Positions 1 through 13,264 of a stretch of 64,000 nt of DNA are shown piece by piece. Position 1 is the first letter of the stretch; each line of letters opens with the position of its first letter. The stretch is from Tubulanus polymorphus. Its lineage: Eukaryota; Nemertea; Palaeonemertea; Tubulaniformes; Tubulanidae. Location of the stretch: the NCBI RefSeq assembly GCF_964204645.1, contig NC_134032.1, forward strand, positions 15,432,275-15,496,274, in the 5' to 3' direction. The notes under the pieces were generated by a model, which saw only the letters and a program-made list of their open reading frames with translations, was not told the DNA's origin and did no database searches. The position numbers and the translations under genes are program-made.

Positions 1-2082
1 ACTATCGTTCTTATTAGCAATAAATGCGGGATTCGAACCCAACAGTTTGCCGACGCCGATATCATCAATACATCCTCATTAGAGACACTTCTGTTGCAAT
101 GCGTATAATTACGGAGACAATAATCCGCTTTTGACGACTTTCTATTTCACGTAAATTCGCCATTTATTTCCGTTTCCAAGCAACGATGACGTCAAGGTCG
201 ATCAATCATACTAATAATGATATGTACAGTTCGTATCCTGATTGAATTTAGTTAACGGCTTTCATTATTAACGTGATACATTTATTGATTAACCCGTGTA
301 TTCTATAATGACAGTGAATATCCGCTGTAGGCTGCCCGTCATCGCTTTTGAATAATTAATGTATTTATTTTCAAAGAAAGTTTTCAGAGGCAAAATCGGT
401 CAACCCGTCACATCGGTCAATTACGTTTAACTAAAACTGGTCAAGTCGATTAACCACTTGTATTCTGCGGGTCAAATCAGTTAATGAACCGATACTGGGG
501 TTGTTCACCATATTAATACCAAGTATCACTTTCCAAAATGAACATAGAAGTTTTTTTTATAATGTTATTTATTATCTGTTTGCCTAGAGTGTAAATATTG
601 ATGTAGAACCGGAATGATGTGTACAACACGCCCTAACCTTCAGCTGTTAACCTGCACTTACGGTTGCATAGGTAACAGCATAGATCCATATATTGTATTT
701 ATTGATGAACTACCATCTGTTACTGTGGCAATCAAGCCTTCGCTAGGTGGGGCTAATTAGTCGGTTAATGAATAACTGCCGATGCAACTGCGGCGATCGA
801 GGATCCGCTAGGTGGCGCTAGTGTGGAATCAATATCTCATACTCACCAGTAATGCTACTGGGGGAACCGAGGATCCGCTAGGTGAAATCAGTGGGTCAAT
901 GAAAAGCTGCTAATGCTGCTGTGGCAATTGAGTATCCACTAGGTGGAGCTAGTGTGAAGTCAGTCTTCCGCAAGTGCGATTTAATATTCAACAGAACTCA
1001 TTTGGTATGTTCGGCTTCATTTAAGAGATACGTCTAAACATTAAGTATAAACCCTGTGCCCACGGCCCTAGAAAAATCCCGACAGAAAGATAAATCGCGG
1101 CCCAGAAAACATTCAACTCCACATAGAAATCCAATCAAATACTCACCATACTGAATTACCAATTTATCTAATCCTGAATTCCTTACGTATAAACCGGGGC
1201 TCGGAGTCGTCTGTTGTTAAACGGTTAATTTGAATATTAACGGTTTATTTGTTTAAATCTCCGGTTTGTGAACTATATATATACGTATAATACAGACACG
1301 TGATCATGAGCTGGCATCGTCGCAAACAAACAAGCAACAACAACAACAGCAGCAGCAGCACTGCTGGGTTGCGTGTCTGTCTCTGCGAAGGTGTGTCTCT
1401 ATTCCCTGTATACTCTCTCTACTCTTTCCTCTCTCTCATCTCTCTCTTCTTTCCTCTCCCCATCTCACAACGTTGTAATCAGCAGCTAATTAAGGTACCG
1501 GAATCACGGGGGAACTGTGTTTGTGTTAATTAGCTAAATTAGATCATCTGATGCCGAGCGAGAAACAGCAAATCAATGAAACGCATTTCGTGATTTTTTG
1601 TGAGTAACTCGTTTGTAACCGACTCGTAAGGGATCGATTTCACCCACATTCAACAAATCATATTTTACCCCAGAGTCGATTACCTGGGATTGTGCCCCGG
1701 ACTCTGTTTACCGCGGAGCTAATTATCCAGTGCCCCGGACTCAGTTTACCACGATTGTCTGGGATTGTTTCAAGAAAAAGTAAAACTAAAATTGTTGGTG
1801 TAATTTCTGTTACTTCATGTTTTGAATGTCACGATCGCCTCGGATTGTCACGTGCCCTGCCCGACGATATTTAGCAGACTCTAAGAGAATTTCTTGGTCC
1901 CACAAGATCCGAGACACGCGAAAAAGACCTAGAACTTTTGGGAGTGTGGAGCGATGACTCAGATTGCCAGACGACAACTAAAACGCTTCGGATATTTTAC
2001 CGTTAAATAAATACAATTTATTTTAGATATAAATATGAAAAATTAATCAGATAAAAAAAATATTCAACATTCAACGGATGAT
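1..2082. other. 3' flank of calmodulin copy 1, no gene recognised
   Basis: AT-rich DNA with no supportable coding exon. It contains a TGACGTCA palindrome near 187 and degenerate repeats with CTCF-like cores at 720-960. A pyrimidine-rich stretch lies at 1370-1460. A short open frame at 1300-1533 is low-complexity and unsupported. Confidence 0.5.
720..960 (+). repeat. Degenerate tandem repeat with CTCF-like cores
   Basis: Four imperfect copies of a unit containing GAGGATCCGCTAGGTGGCGC-like sequence, near 740, 805, 868 and 928. The core CCGCTAGGTGGC (805-816) differs by one base from the CTCF-type consensus CCASYAGRKGGC; CCACTAGGTGGA near 930 also differs by one. A related unit recurs near 45,000-45,065. 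Confidence 0.55.
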
Positions 2083-4387
<2,305 letters not shown>

Positions 4388-4504
4388 GATTAAACTGCGA
4401 CTAGGTAGTTGCGTACTGGTCGACTGTAAGTTTGGTTATGCGGCGTAGGTCTGTTTACAGTAATCTCCACCAGTACTTATTAATTGCAGGTATTGTATTC
4501 AAAC

Positions 4505-4580
4505 AAGCCTGGACAGTACTGTACGTGTAATACAGGCCAAAACGAGGCTATTTTCGCTGCATTATTAACAATGACCGTTT
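4505..4580. repeat. Motif shared by both calmodulin upstream regions
   Basis: The sequence around 4543-4573 (CGAGGCT..TTTCGCTGCATTATTAACAA) recurs upstream of calmodulin copy 2 at about 62,884-62,915. It occurs again in inverted orientation at about 63,075-63,115, preceded in each case by an ACAGGCC/CCAGTAC-like segment. It may be a conserved promoter/5' UTR block or a dispersed repeat. Confidence 0.5.
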
Positions 4581-4596
4581 CGGTCAGCGCCCAGAA

Positions 4597-4604
4597 TGAC
4601 GTCA
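4597..4604. promoter_or_regulatory. CRE palindrome upstream of calmodulin copy 1
   Basis: A perfect TGACGTCA lies about 210 bp upstream of the ATG-bearing exon of calmodulin copy 1. CREB/ATF proteins bind this motif. Its placement in the presumed promoter or 5' UTR region is suggestive only. Confidence 0.45.
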
Positions 4605-4899
4605 GATGATCGTACATACTGTCTTATTGTATATGGCAGTACTCTTGTCACGTGGTATGGTAATGACGCGCACTGTGATCGAGGAATGTTGTTGTTAACA
4701 CGTGGAGTGGTTATAGTTACTACGACACAATGCTTCGTTACTGTTTATCAAAATATTTAAATACTAACACTAAACACTAGCGATCCAGAGAAGTTGTCAA
4801 GTTGGAATAGTTGTTAAAAGCATGTGCGGTGTACACAAGTCGCCACGTATATCGCCCTAGTCGAGATGATCATCCGTCGTGTCAACGACTTTAAATTAG

Positions 4900-5160
4900 T
4901 AAATTGATTTACAAAATTGGGACTCAAAAATAGAGGGAATTCGGTAATGTGACGACTTATCCAAATGATGACTTACACTTAGTAAATTGAATTAGAAATA
5001 CAAATTGAGACTCAAAATGACTTCAGTGATATGACTTTCGTTTACTCAATTAGAACTGTAGGCACTCATCAGTTACTTGACGACTTCTTAACGTATCTTA
5101 ATTGAAATCGTTGGATCTTGGTTCCCAATGACTGAATCCGCTATAATTGGATTGTTTATT
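4900..5160. repeat. Degenerate ~90-bp repeat copies
   Basis: Copies of a unit containing CCAAATGATGACTTACACTT and GACTCAAAAATAGAG. The same family forms a tandem array at 8520-8930 in a DCAF13 intron. Confidence 0.5.
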
Positions 5161-5295
5161 TAACCTCACGACGAGACCTCAGCCTTTGAAGTGTTGCCCG
5201 CACATTGTAAGCAGCGCCAGCAGGACTCGAACCCACTTCTCACTGAGTGTGAATGCAGCCATCCATAGCTGCATTGCAATGGTCATTGCGCTTTA

Positions 5296-5560
5296 GTGGT
5301 GCACTGTGACGTCACGGTTACTTGTGCAATCCAATTCTGGAGCGGTGACGTCCGTTATAACGCTCCGAACTTACCCTGGCACTCGAGGTTAGAACTCCGA
5401 GACGCTCATTTGCATATGCTAATTTTGCGGCTCGTGGACGCCAGGCGCGCTGGACCAGATCGAACGCGCGGGATTGGACGAAAATTTCTTTTCAATCGAC
5501 ACGCCATCATACGACAATTCAACGAACTAGAGCCCAGATACAAAATACTATCCAAGTAAT
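5296..5560. promoter_or_regulatory. CpG-rich block with CRE and octamer motif
   Basis: Between calmodulin copy 1 and the 3' end of DCAF13 lies about 260 bp richer in G+C and CpG than its surroundings. It contains a perfect TGACGTCA (5307-5314), a second GTGACGTC (about 5345) and ATTTGCATATGCTAAT (about 5408), which includes the POU octamer ATTTGCAT. It resembles a promoter or enhancer. A short open frame across it is not supported as a gene. Confidence 0.35.
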
Positions 5561-5665
5561 GCAAACATAAATGACAAACAAAAACGAAATTCTTGTTTCT
5601 AGATTTTTTTTTTTCGTGAATAAAATACAGTACAATTTATAATTCGTGAAAGACCAGAACAATTC

Positions 5666-8600
5666 TCATTCCTTTTCTTCGACGATGGTTTTCTTTTTCG
5701 CCGATACGAACGGCACTGTACCCGGTTTGCTGTGAGCTCGAACGTTTTGCTCTCTGGCAAAGAAGAAAAAGGAAATTAAGAAAAATTAATTCAATTTCTA
5801 TCGGCAATTATCAGAATAGGCGTAGGGGGTCCCAGAGACAGATTACAGTCAACGTCCCATCCCCCTTCCAATCAATGAAATACTAATTCGCCTGACACAA
5901 ATTTTTCTGATAAGAGACGTCAGTATTATGCTTTCAAGCAACTCAAAACTGGGTCGCCACTTTCATTTCGACTGCCTCTTCCCTGACTATTGCTCAACAT
6001 GCACATTATTTTCCCTGACTTTACCTGCTTTAGAGAATCCAACCAAATAACACACAACATAGGGGATCATTCATTTATTACGTATGCATAAAATTTGAAT
6101 TTTTCAACCCCCCCTCCCCCTCTGTACGCAAAATCGGCCATTTTCTCATATACATTAAGCATTACAGTACGCAATTGCACCGACCCCTCCCCCTTCCCCT
6201 AATGCGTACATAATAAATGAATGACCCCTAGACAGAAACAGTTTGATTTTACGCTTGATCTAGCAATCTTAACAAATTTACATTTCTATGATTTTTAGCT
6301 TTGTTTTCACAAAATGAAAATTCCCCAACTATTCCCTGACTTCTCCGAGTAAGCCTTGGTATACCCAGGGATCACCAGGAGGCGTCTGATTTATCCGTCA
6401 CGTGATAGTTTGGGCTTCCCCGGGCAAGTTTCGAGCAACTCCCGGAGCAAGTTGCTTTAAACAGCTGGTTCCAGATATAATATAATTTTCACGTACTTTC
6501 GTCGTTTGGAGTCTTTGATAATACGATGTTCTTTCTGCGCGGCGTAGATTGATTTCGGCACGTGACGATGTCGATTGATTCGTTTTATTTGCGGATGATG
6601 ACTGAATTTCTCTTTCAACTTTTCGCCGTAGTTAAACGCCGTTTTTTCGCGAATTTTCAACTGTTTTAAAAGACGATGAAAAAAGTTTACAAATAAATTC
6701 ATAATCAGTTGATTAAGAGTCGATTTGTATTTCATCGAATGTTCTTCGAGAAAAAAAAATCCAATGACTCCAAAATCCAATGACTCCAAAAATCTAACAA
6801 CTAACAATCATCAAAATCATACAATTAAGCAATTATCAAGTACCTTTTTGTCTATTGTCAAATTCTAGAATTGACAAGAATCTACAATTCAGTTATTTAT
6901 CAGATATATTTTTCTATCAATCACTAAACTTTATCTTATTCTAAATTTAATAGGAATCCCTTTCTTCCATTGCTATAGACTCCTCCGAGTAAAACTGTAC
7001 CGATTTACAACAAACTAAAAAAAACTTTTTTAAAAGGGATTTCGGGCATTTTGTTCAAATCATAGGAGTTTCAAGCAGCTTTAAAAGCATTTTCCGTTTC
7101 GTCAATGAGTCGTAGAGACCGTTTTTTTGTTCATGCAGAAATCGTTTCATGAACAAGTTTTAAACTTACAATTCCGAGTTTTTCCGAAGCTCGCGCTTTC
7201 CAAACTCGAATGTTCATCTCGTCCGAGGCGGACATGATGTATTTATCGTCTAGTGACCATTTTACGTTCATTACGCGCTGCATGCGTTTTGTATGATATA
7301 CTTCACTGTAAAATAATAATATCAAATCAAATTCAGGAGCTGCAGTTGCTGAAAATTTGGTTAAAACCTAAAAATCTGTTAGTTGTAACCGATAGTTCTA
7401 CGTACAATGGTTTGGAATCTTGTTACAACGAACTTCAGGGCAACAGAGGCCGGTTACATAGTCATGGCTTAGACTTAAGACCTGTCTAAAACCAACTTAT
7501 TTCTATAGCCGATCTAACTACAACTTAATACCAGTCTTTAGATTTAAGACCACTTTTGGACCTAAGTCATGACTGTGCAACTGGCCCCAAAAAAATAAGT
7601 AACTCATAGTTCTGTGTTATATCCAGTATGATATTATCATATCCAGTGTGATATTACCATATCCAATAAGATAAAATCCCACTATTTACAGATTAAAAGA
7701 ATTTAAAAACCAGAATTTAATTATTAAATCTAAAATATTTAAAAGACACGACGTTTCGATCTCTCCCTAGAGATCATCGTCAGGTATGATTTACACCTGA
7801 CGATGATCTCTAGGGTGAGATCGAAACGTTGTGTCTTTTAAATATTTTTGATTGAATAAATAAATTCTGGTTTTTAAATTCTTTTAATCTGTAAATAGTG
7901 GGATTTTATCTTATTATCCGTTCACCACGTTTGAGTGTGGTCATCGTTCTACCATATCCAGTATGATATCATCATATTCAGTATGATAATATTTAAGTCC
8001 TATTTGAGATGAAATTCTCTAAGTCTGTAATAACCCAATAAATCGTTATCTCAAAGTTCGTTTTAACAAGGTCAGGGTCCAGTTTAACTCCAATTTTTTG
8101 TGTAATTATTGCTATTGGTTACTTCATTTCTTCAATGAGGACAACAATTCAAACCGTTTTAGGCTTAAACTTTTTCGTGAAACTGGGCCCAGGCTACTGA
8201 ATCACGGAAATCGTAATCCAGACAAATTTCTCCGATTCGATCTCCCGGAGTTTTCCCCGTGTGATTCTGGAGTCCTAACACTTACCGACTGTGACCTTTA
8301 TCTACGGGGAATATACGAATAGTTTTATCATAACTTCCGCTGACAAATTCTTTACCAGTCGGAGAATAATCAACATCTAAAACTATCAACAGAGAAAAAT
8401 AGGTCATTCACATTAATCACATTATTGTTCAAGATGATCATTATGTTCATGACTTTTTCAAATTAAAACTTAAACTTAGTAAATAGAAATTTTTGACTCT
8501 TAAAATAGAGACAAAATATCTAATCTCTTTTCCAAATGATGAATTACAATTAATACATTGAATTAGAAATACAAATTATGAGTAAAAAGTAGAGATGACT

Positions 8601-11600
8601 TCATTTATGTGACGACTTATTCATCCAAATGACGACTTACACTCCATAAATTGAATTGGAAATATAAATTGAGACTCAAAAATAGAGATGACTTCAGTAA
8701 TGTGACGACTTATCCAAATGATGACTTACACTTAGTAAATTGAATTAGAAATACAAAATTGGGACTCAAAAATAGAGATGACTTCAGTAATGTAACTGCT
8801 TATCCAAATGATGACTTATACAGTAAATTGAATTAGAAATAGAAATTGAGACTCAAAAATAGAGATGACTTCAGTAATGTAACTGCTTATCCAAATGATG
8901 ACTTATGCATCGTAAAATGAATTGGAAATAATTTAAATTTGGACTAAGATATATGGGCGATTTTAGTAATTTTACTTTTATGACGATGATGACTAAATAT
9001 GACTGAAGCAGCAGAAACAGGTTCAGTGTGTCGGTAGATTTCTTATAGTACGTTACCTGCTGATGTGTGGTCCATATGAATACAAATAGGTGAATTCAAA
9101 CGTCTCATGTCAAACGTGTATAAACTGAAAACAACAAACGATAACGTAATAGTCAATAATTCAAACTAGATGGGTCTTGAATTAGGTAAGATTGGTCTCG
9201 ATACCGATTCTGGGATTCTCTTCTGGCGCATTCGTTTCTACGAGAATACTCTCTACCAATTCCGGAATACAATGAACCTGATAGTAGTGACTGGTTGCAA
9301 TTGGTCAGTTTGTAATCTGTAAACCTGATAGAAGCGGCCCTGGTAGAGAGTTTGTAATCTGTAAACCTGATAGAAGCGGCCGGTAGAGAGTTTGTAATCT
9401 GTAAACCTGAAAGAAGCGGCCGGTAGAGAGTTTGTAATCTGTAAACCTGAAAGAAGCGGCCGGTAGAGAGTTTGTAATCTGTAAACCTGATAGAAGCGGC
9501 CGGTAGAGAGTTTGTAATCTGTAAACCTGATAGAAGCGGCCGGTAGAGAGTTTGTAATCTGTAAACCTGATAGAAGCGGCTGGTAGAGAGTTTGTAATCT
9601 GTAAACCCGATAGAAGCGGCCGGTAGAGAGTTTGTAATCTGTAAACCCGATAGAAGCGGCCGGTAGAGAGTTTGTAATCTGTAAACCTGATAGAAGCGAC
9701 CGGTAGAGAGTTTGTAATCTGTAAACCCGATAGAAGCGGCCGGTAGAGAGTTTGTAATCTGTAAACTCGATAGAAGCGGCCGGTAGAGAGTTTGTAATCT
9801 GTAAACCTGATAGAAGCGGCCGGTAGAGAGTTTGTAATCTGTAAACCTGATAGAAGCGACCGGTAGAGAGTTTGTGATCTGTAAACCTGATAGAAGCGGC
9901 CGGTAGAGAGTTTGTAATCTGTAAACCTGATAGAAGCGGCCGGTAGAGAGTTTGTAATCTGTAAACCTGATAGAAGCGACCGGTATAGAGTTTGTAATCA
10001 GGAATCGAGATTCCTAAACCGGAATAGGTTCAATCGAAACCTTCCTATGTAGATTTGATTACGATTGACTTACTTGTAATCCTCGTTAGCGACCGTAAAT
10101 ATAAACGCTTCCATCGGATTCCAGGCGATCGTATTCGAACGGAGACTTAGTACGACTTTACGCAGCGGGGTGGCGCCTCTCATATCATACAGCAACACGC
10201 TACGATCCGATGCTGTAGCGCCAAGCAAATACGTCTACAGAATACAAACACATAATGGTTTTTTTAAAAAGCAACTTTTAAATCGGTACTGAGCTCGTTT
10301 AAGCTCGTGCTTAAGTTTCTAACTTGATCTCATAGTAAAAGTAAAGTTCAGGCTTAGATTACACGGTTAAAATTGTGCAACAACTTGGTCTCAGAAAATA
10401 CGTCTACAAAACACAAAATCAAACAATTATTAATTGGATAAAATCTAAACTTTCTAACTTTTTTTAATCAAAATTTACCCAAGTTGATTAAACGCTATTT
10501 TTCTACTGACCAACAGCGCTGCTTTAGGGCTCAAATTAGTTCATTTTCTATGTTTTCTAGAGACAATTTCTAATCGTATTAATTTTCAACCGAAAAGCCA
10601 GGGTTCCAGTAGATCAGGGCTGCCAACCTCCCAAAAGTGCTATCAGTAACAAATTGAATGTTTTTCAGTAACATTTCATTGAAATATGAAAGGAAATGTT
10701 CAAAACGTTCAGTAACATCTTTCAGATTTCACATACGCATCAAAAAAATCTAATCAGTATTTCTCATTACGAATACTGAAAATCAGTAACAGTTTGGCAG
10801 CTCTGGTTGATCGGGGAAATTCTGGTCAAGGGTCAGAGAAATATCGTCTGGGATTCTTTAATTTTCAGCCTAAAAATCAGGTGCCGGTTGCATAGTCACG
10901 AGCTTAGACTTAAGACCAGTCTAAGACCAACTTAGTTAGCCACTCAAGACAAGTCTTAAGATTTAAGACCAATTTTGGACTGTGCAACTGGCTCCATGGT
11001 TCGAGCAAATTCTGGTCAAGGGTCAGAGAAATATCAGGAATTCTCCGACGCGAAAGAACTTTGTCACATCATGATCTGTGTTTAGTTCTCGTCAACGAAC
11101 CTCGATAGGATTGAATCTAGCGTTAGTTACGCTGTCGACGCCCCATTTAAACGTTCTCATCGGCTGCGACCGTGTTTCGTCCCAGACGTCCACGCTTTCT
11201 CCGCACGTGACGAACAGATCTTTTTTCTGGTGGTGATCGATACCATAGAAACCGTGCTGTCGTAGAAATATACAGAAACAATGATATAAAACTGAATCTC
11301 TCGGGGAGAACGTAAAGACACACAACGATATTAAAATAAACGTTTGTTACCTTTCCTAATATGGTATTCATCGGTTCTGTGTTTGAGGCACTTGTCTCCT
11401 CTGTATCGAGACTCCATTGTTTTATAGTTTGGTCATCACCGCACTTTCGAAATGAAAAGAAATCGTGAATCTGGTTTCAGTAACTACTTGATTTGTCCAA
11501 GCCCAGTTCTACAGTTCTACGGATAAGAATTAGAGTTGAAATATTGAAAATGGACTAGTTTTAACTCAGAGTTAACCCTTTCACCCTGGATCGTGAGTTC

Positions 11601-12110
11601 AGAGCTAACTCTAACTCACAACTGTGGGCTTGGATCCTGAGTTCAGAGTTAACTCTAACTCACACAACTGTGGAACTGGATCCTGAGTTCACAGTTAACT
11701 CTAACTCACACAACTGTGGAACTGGATTCAGAGTTCAGAGTTAACTCTAACTCACACAACTGTGGAACTGGATGCTGAGTTCAGAGTTCACTCTAACTCA
11801 CAACTGTGGAACTGGATCTATAACACGAGTGGAATGTGGAATAAAAGACTTACAGAGAAGAAGTATTTTCCACTCGGATGAGCGGAAATTCCACGCACGA
11901 ATCCGTCGTGTGCGGTGATCGTACGAACACATTCGCGGGTCGCCAGGTTCCACAATCGGATCTGAAATGAAACGAAACACATTCTACATTTTAGAGGATA
12001 CAGTTTAGAAATAAATATGAGAAGCGTTTATTCAAATAAGCAATCGACAAATATAGCTTAAAATTCACTTTACTAGAATGAGTGAGTTCATTTTGAAAAT
12101 GAATCTAATT

Positions 12111-12177
<67 letters not shown>

Positions 12178-13153
12178 ATCTAACCGTTGCTTCAAAGCAG
12201 TACTTCATTTGATATTATTACATTTTTAATGTATTTTCTTATTCGTTAATTTTGTAAAAATTCGACTTGAAAATAAATCCATATCAATTTGAAAGTTGTT
12301 GAATATTTTTGGTTACCTCTCCGTCGCAAGCACCTGACATCAGCGTGGAGAGCGATTTCGGATGTTTCGCCAGACAGTTGATACCGTCGCCGTGACCGTC
12401 GAGAGAACCGAGAAACGGTTTCGCGAATACTCGTTCTAGTTTAGTAGCGTTCAGCGCTCGCGTGTACTCACGAGGTAACTCTAACGGGTGCAGATTCGGG
12501 TCGTAGTTCCTCGGCACTGAAATAGATAGACATATGAATAGAGGAAGGGAGAGAGAGGGAGAATGAGATCGAGAGGGAGGGAGAGGAGAGATTGAGTGAG
12601 AGGGAGAGGAAGGGAGAGAGAGAGAGAGAGAGAGAGGGAGAATGAGATCGAGAGGAAGGAGAGAGGGAGAGGAAGGGAGGGAGAGAGATGGAGAGGAGAG
12701 ATTGAGTGAGAGGGAGAATTAGAGGGAAGGGAGATTGAGAGGAGAGAGACGAAAGAGGGAGAGATGGAGAGGGAGGAGAGAATCAACATGGAGAATGAGA
12801 TCGAGATGGAGGGAGAGATGGAGAAGAGAGATTGAAAGGGAGAGTGAGGAGGGGAAGGGAGGGAGAAAAGAGAGAGAGAGGAGAGATGGAGAGGAGAGAT
12901 TGAGTGAGAGGGAGAAGGGAGATTCAGAGGAGAGAGGGAGGGTAGGGAGGGGACTTATTGTTCTATATAAAATATGATAATTCTATTCGATTGCCATGGT
13001 GGTATGTGGATCGAAAATACAATTGACCGAGATGTTCAATATAGTATATTTGTATTGAATCACGTAACACTTACTTTTGAATATATCTCGTTTAGTTTCA
13101 CGAATATATTCATCCGGGTTCCTACTTAACATTTTCACTTTTAATTTAGACAT
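5666..13153 (-). CDS. DCAF13: DCAF13 / Sof1-family WD40 protein, complete 11-exon gene
   Basis: Sof1/DCAF13 is a nucleolar WD40 protein of the small-subunit processome (18S rRNA maturation) and, in vertebrates, a CUL4-DDB1 substrate receptor. Coding exons: 13153-13075, 12516-12317, 11961-11854, 11443-11351, 11256-11101, 10234-10074, 9124-9057, 8382-8286, 7305-7170, 6660-6497, 5753-5666. Phases are compatible throughout and the sum is 1350 bp (449 aa), close to the human 445 aa. Diagnostic stretches include KVKMLSRNPDEYIRETK (N-terminus), ALNATKLERVFAKPFL, SGACDGE, GIDHH, WNPMEAFIFT, EVYHTKRMQ, SDEMNIRVWKA and the Sof1-like tail KLKEKF..KRI.RHRH.PKSIY. I chose the ATG at 13153 (MSKLKVKM); an in-frame ATG at 13174 would add seven residues. 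Introns carry minisatellites, (TA)n, GA-rich DNA and foldback elements. No broken exon was seen. Confidence 0.95.
6062..6229. mobile_element. Foldback MITE in DCAF13 intron 10
   Basis: Termini GGGGATCATTCATTTATTAC and its near inverse ending ATAATAAATGAATGACCCC, enclosing C-rich runs (about 6108-6121 and 6183-6200). No coding capacity. Confidence 0.65.
7451..7588. mobile_element. Foldback element, GGTTGCATAGTCATG family (copy 1)
   Basis: Starts CGGTTACATAGTCATGGCTT and ends AAGTCATGACTGTGCAACTGG, which are inverted relatives. The interior carries AAGACCTGTCTAAAACCAAC-type sequence. Other copies lie at 10883-10994, 49300-49954 and 54292-54570. Confidence 0.6.
7667..7920. mobile_element. Long palindromic element with hammerhead-like cores
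   Basis: A near-perfect inverted repeat of roughly 110 bp per arm in DCAF13 intron 8. Outer ends are ATAAGATAAAATCCCACTAT and its inverse. Near the centre each arm has CTGACGA, a perfect GATCTC/GAGATC stem and GAAACGT (right arm 7797-7835 on plus, left arm 7745-7783 on minus). No open reading frame; a MITE/foldback remnant. Confidence 0.7.
8056..8192. mobile_element. Foldback element related to the 2177-2289 element
   Basis: GGTCCAGTTTAACTCCAATT at the left and CGTGAAACTGGGCCCAGG at the right form imperfect inverted termini. A fragment of its interior (GTTGCTATTGGATACTTCAT) recurs near 54,160. Confidence 0.45.
8520..8930. repeat. Tandem ~90-bp repeats in DCAF13 intron 7
   Basis: Four to five copies of a unit with GATGACTTCAGTAATGTRAC, TTATCCAAATGATGACTTA and GAATTAGAAATA..ATTGAGAC. 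Copies also occur at 4900-5160. Confidence 0.7.
9300..9995. repeat. 40-bp minisatellite in DCAF13 intron 6
   Basis: About 17 near-identical 40-bp units (CGGTAGAGAGTTTGTAATCT followed by GTAAACCTGATAGAAGCGGC), with a few point variants such as CCCGAT and GCGACC. Lies wholly between the exons ending at 9124 and starting at 10074. Confidence 0.95.
10883..10994. mobile_element. Foldback element, GGTTGCATAGTCATG family (copy 2)
   Basis: Left end GCCGGTTGCATAGTCACGAG, right end TGTGCAACTGGC. Short interior with AAGACCAGTCTAAGACCAAC. Located in DCAF13 intron 5. Confidence 0.6.
11500..11822. repeat. ~46-bp minisatellite within a foldback-type repeat, DCAF13 intron 3
   Basis: Tandem copies of CTGTGGAACTGGATCCTGAG plus TTCAGAGTTAACTCTAACTC. 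The outer ends (GCCCAGTTCTACAGTT and ACTGTGGAACTGGAT) are inverted relatives. The same family recurs at 56518-56637 and 56660-56766. Confidence 0.75.
12113..12180. repeat. (TA)n microsatellite
   Basis: About 65 bp of nearly pure TA dinucleotide in DCAF13 intron 2. Confidence 0.95.
12537..12955. repeat. GA-rich low-complexity tract, DCAF13 intron 1
   Basis: Purine-rich GAGAGG/GAGATTGAG repeats on the plus strand. Open frames here are low-complexity artefacts. Confidence 0.9.
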
Positions 13154-13247
13154 TTTGTTCACTGGATTCCTCAATTTAAGTTCATTAAAACATCGAATTA
13201 ATCAATTAACTGCTTTCGCCATGCTTATTTTTTCGCAGGTTCATGGG

Positions 13248-13264
13248 CGCAGCCATTTTGGATT
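13248..13264 (-). promoter_or_regulatory. YY1-like element upstream of DCAF13
   Basis: On the minus strand CCAAAATGGCTGC matches the YY1 core AAAATGGC(T/G)GC. It lies about 95-110 bp upstream of the chosen DCAF13 ATG, a position compatible with a TSS-proximal element of a housekeeping gene. Confidence 0.45.

Noticed and set aside
5205-5290. tRNA gene on the minus strand
   Set aside because: A T-arm-like GGGTTCGAGTCCTGC is visible but no acceptable D arm, box A or anticodon loop.
12481-12977. Ser/Leu- and Arg/Glu-rich frames
   Set aside because: Low-complexity GA/CT tract in a DCAF13 intron.
13154-13174. Upstream ATG of DCAF13 (MRNPVNK extension)
   Set aside because: Relatives start at or near M(SKL)KVKM; the extension is possible but less likely.
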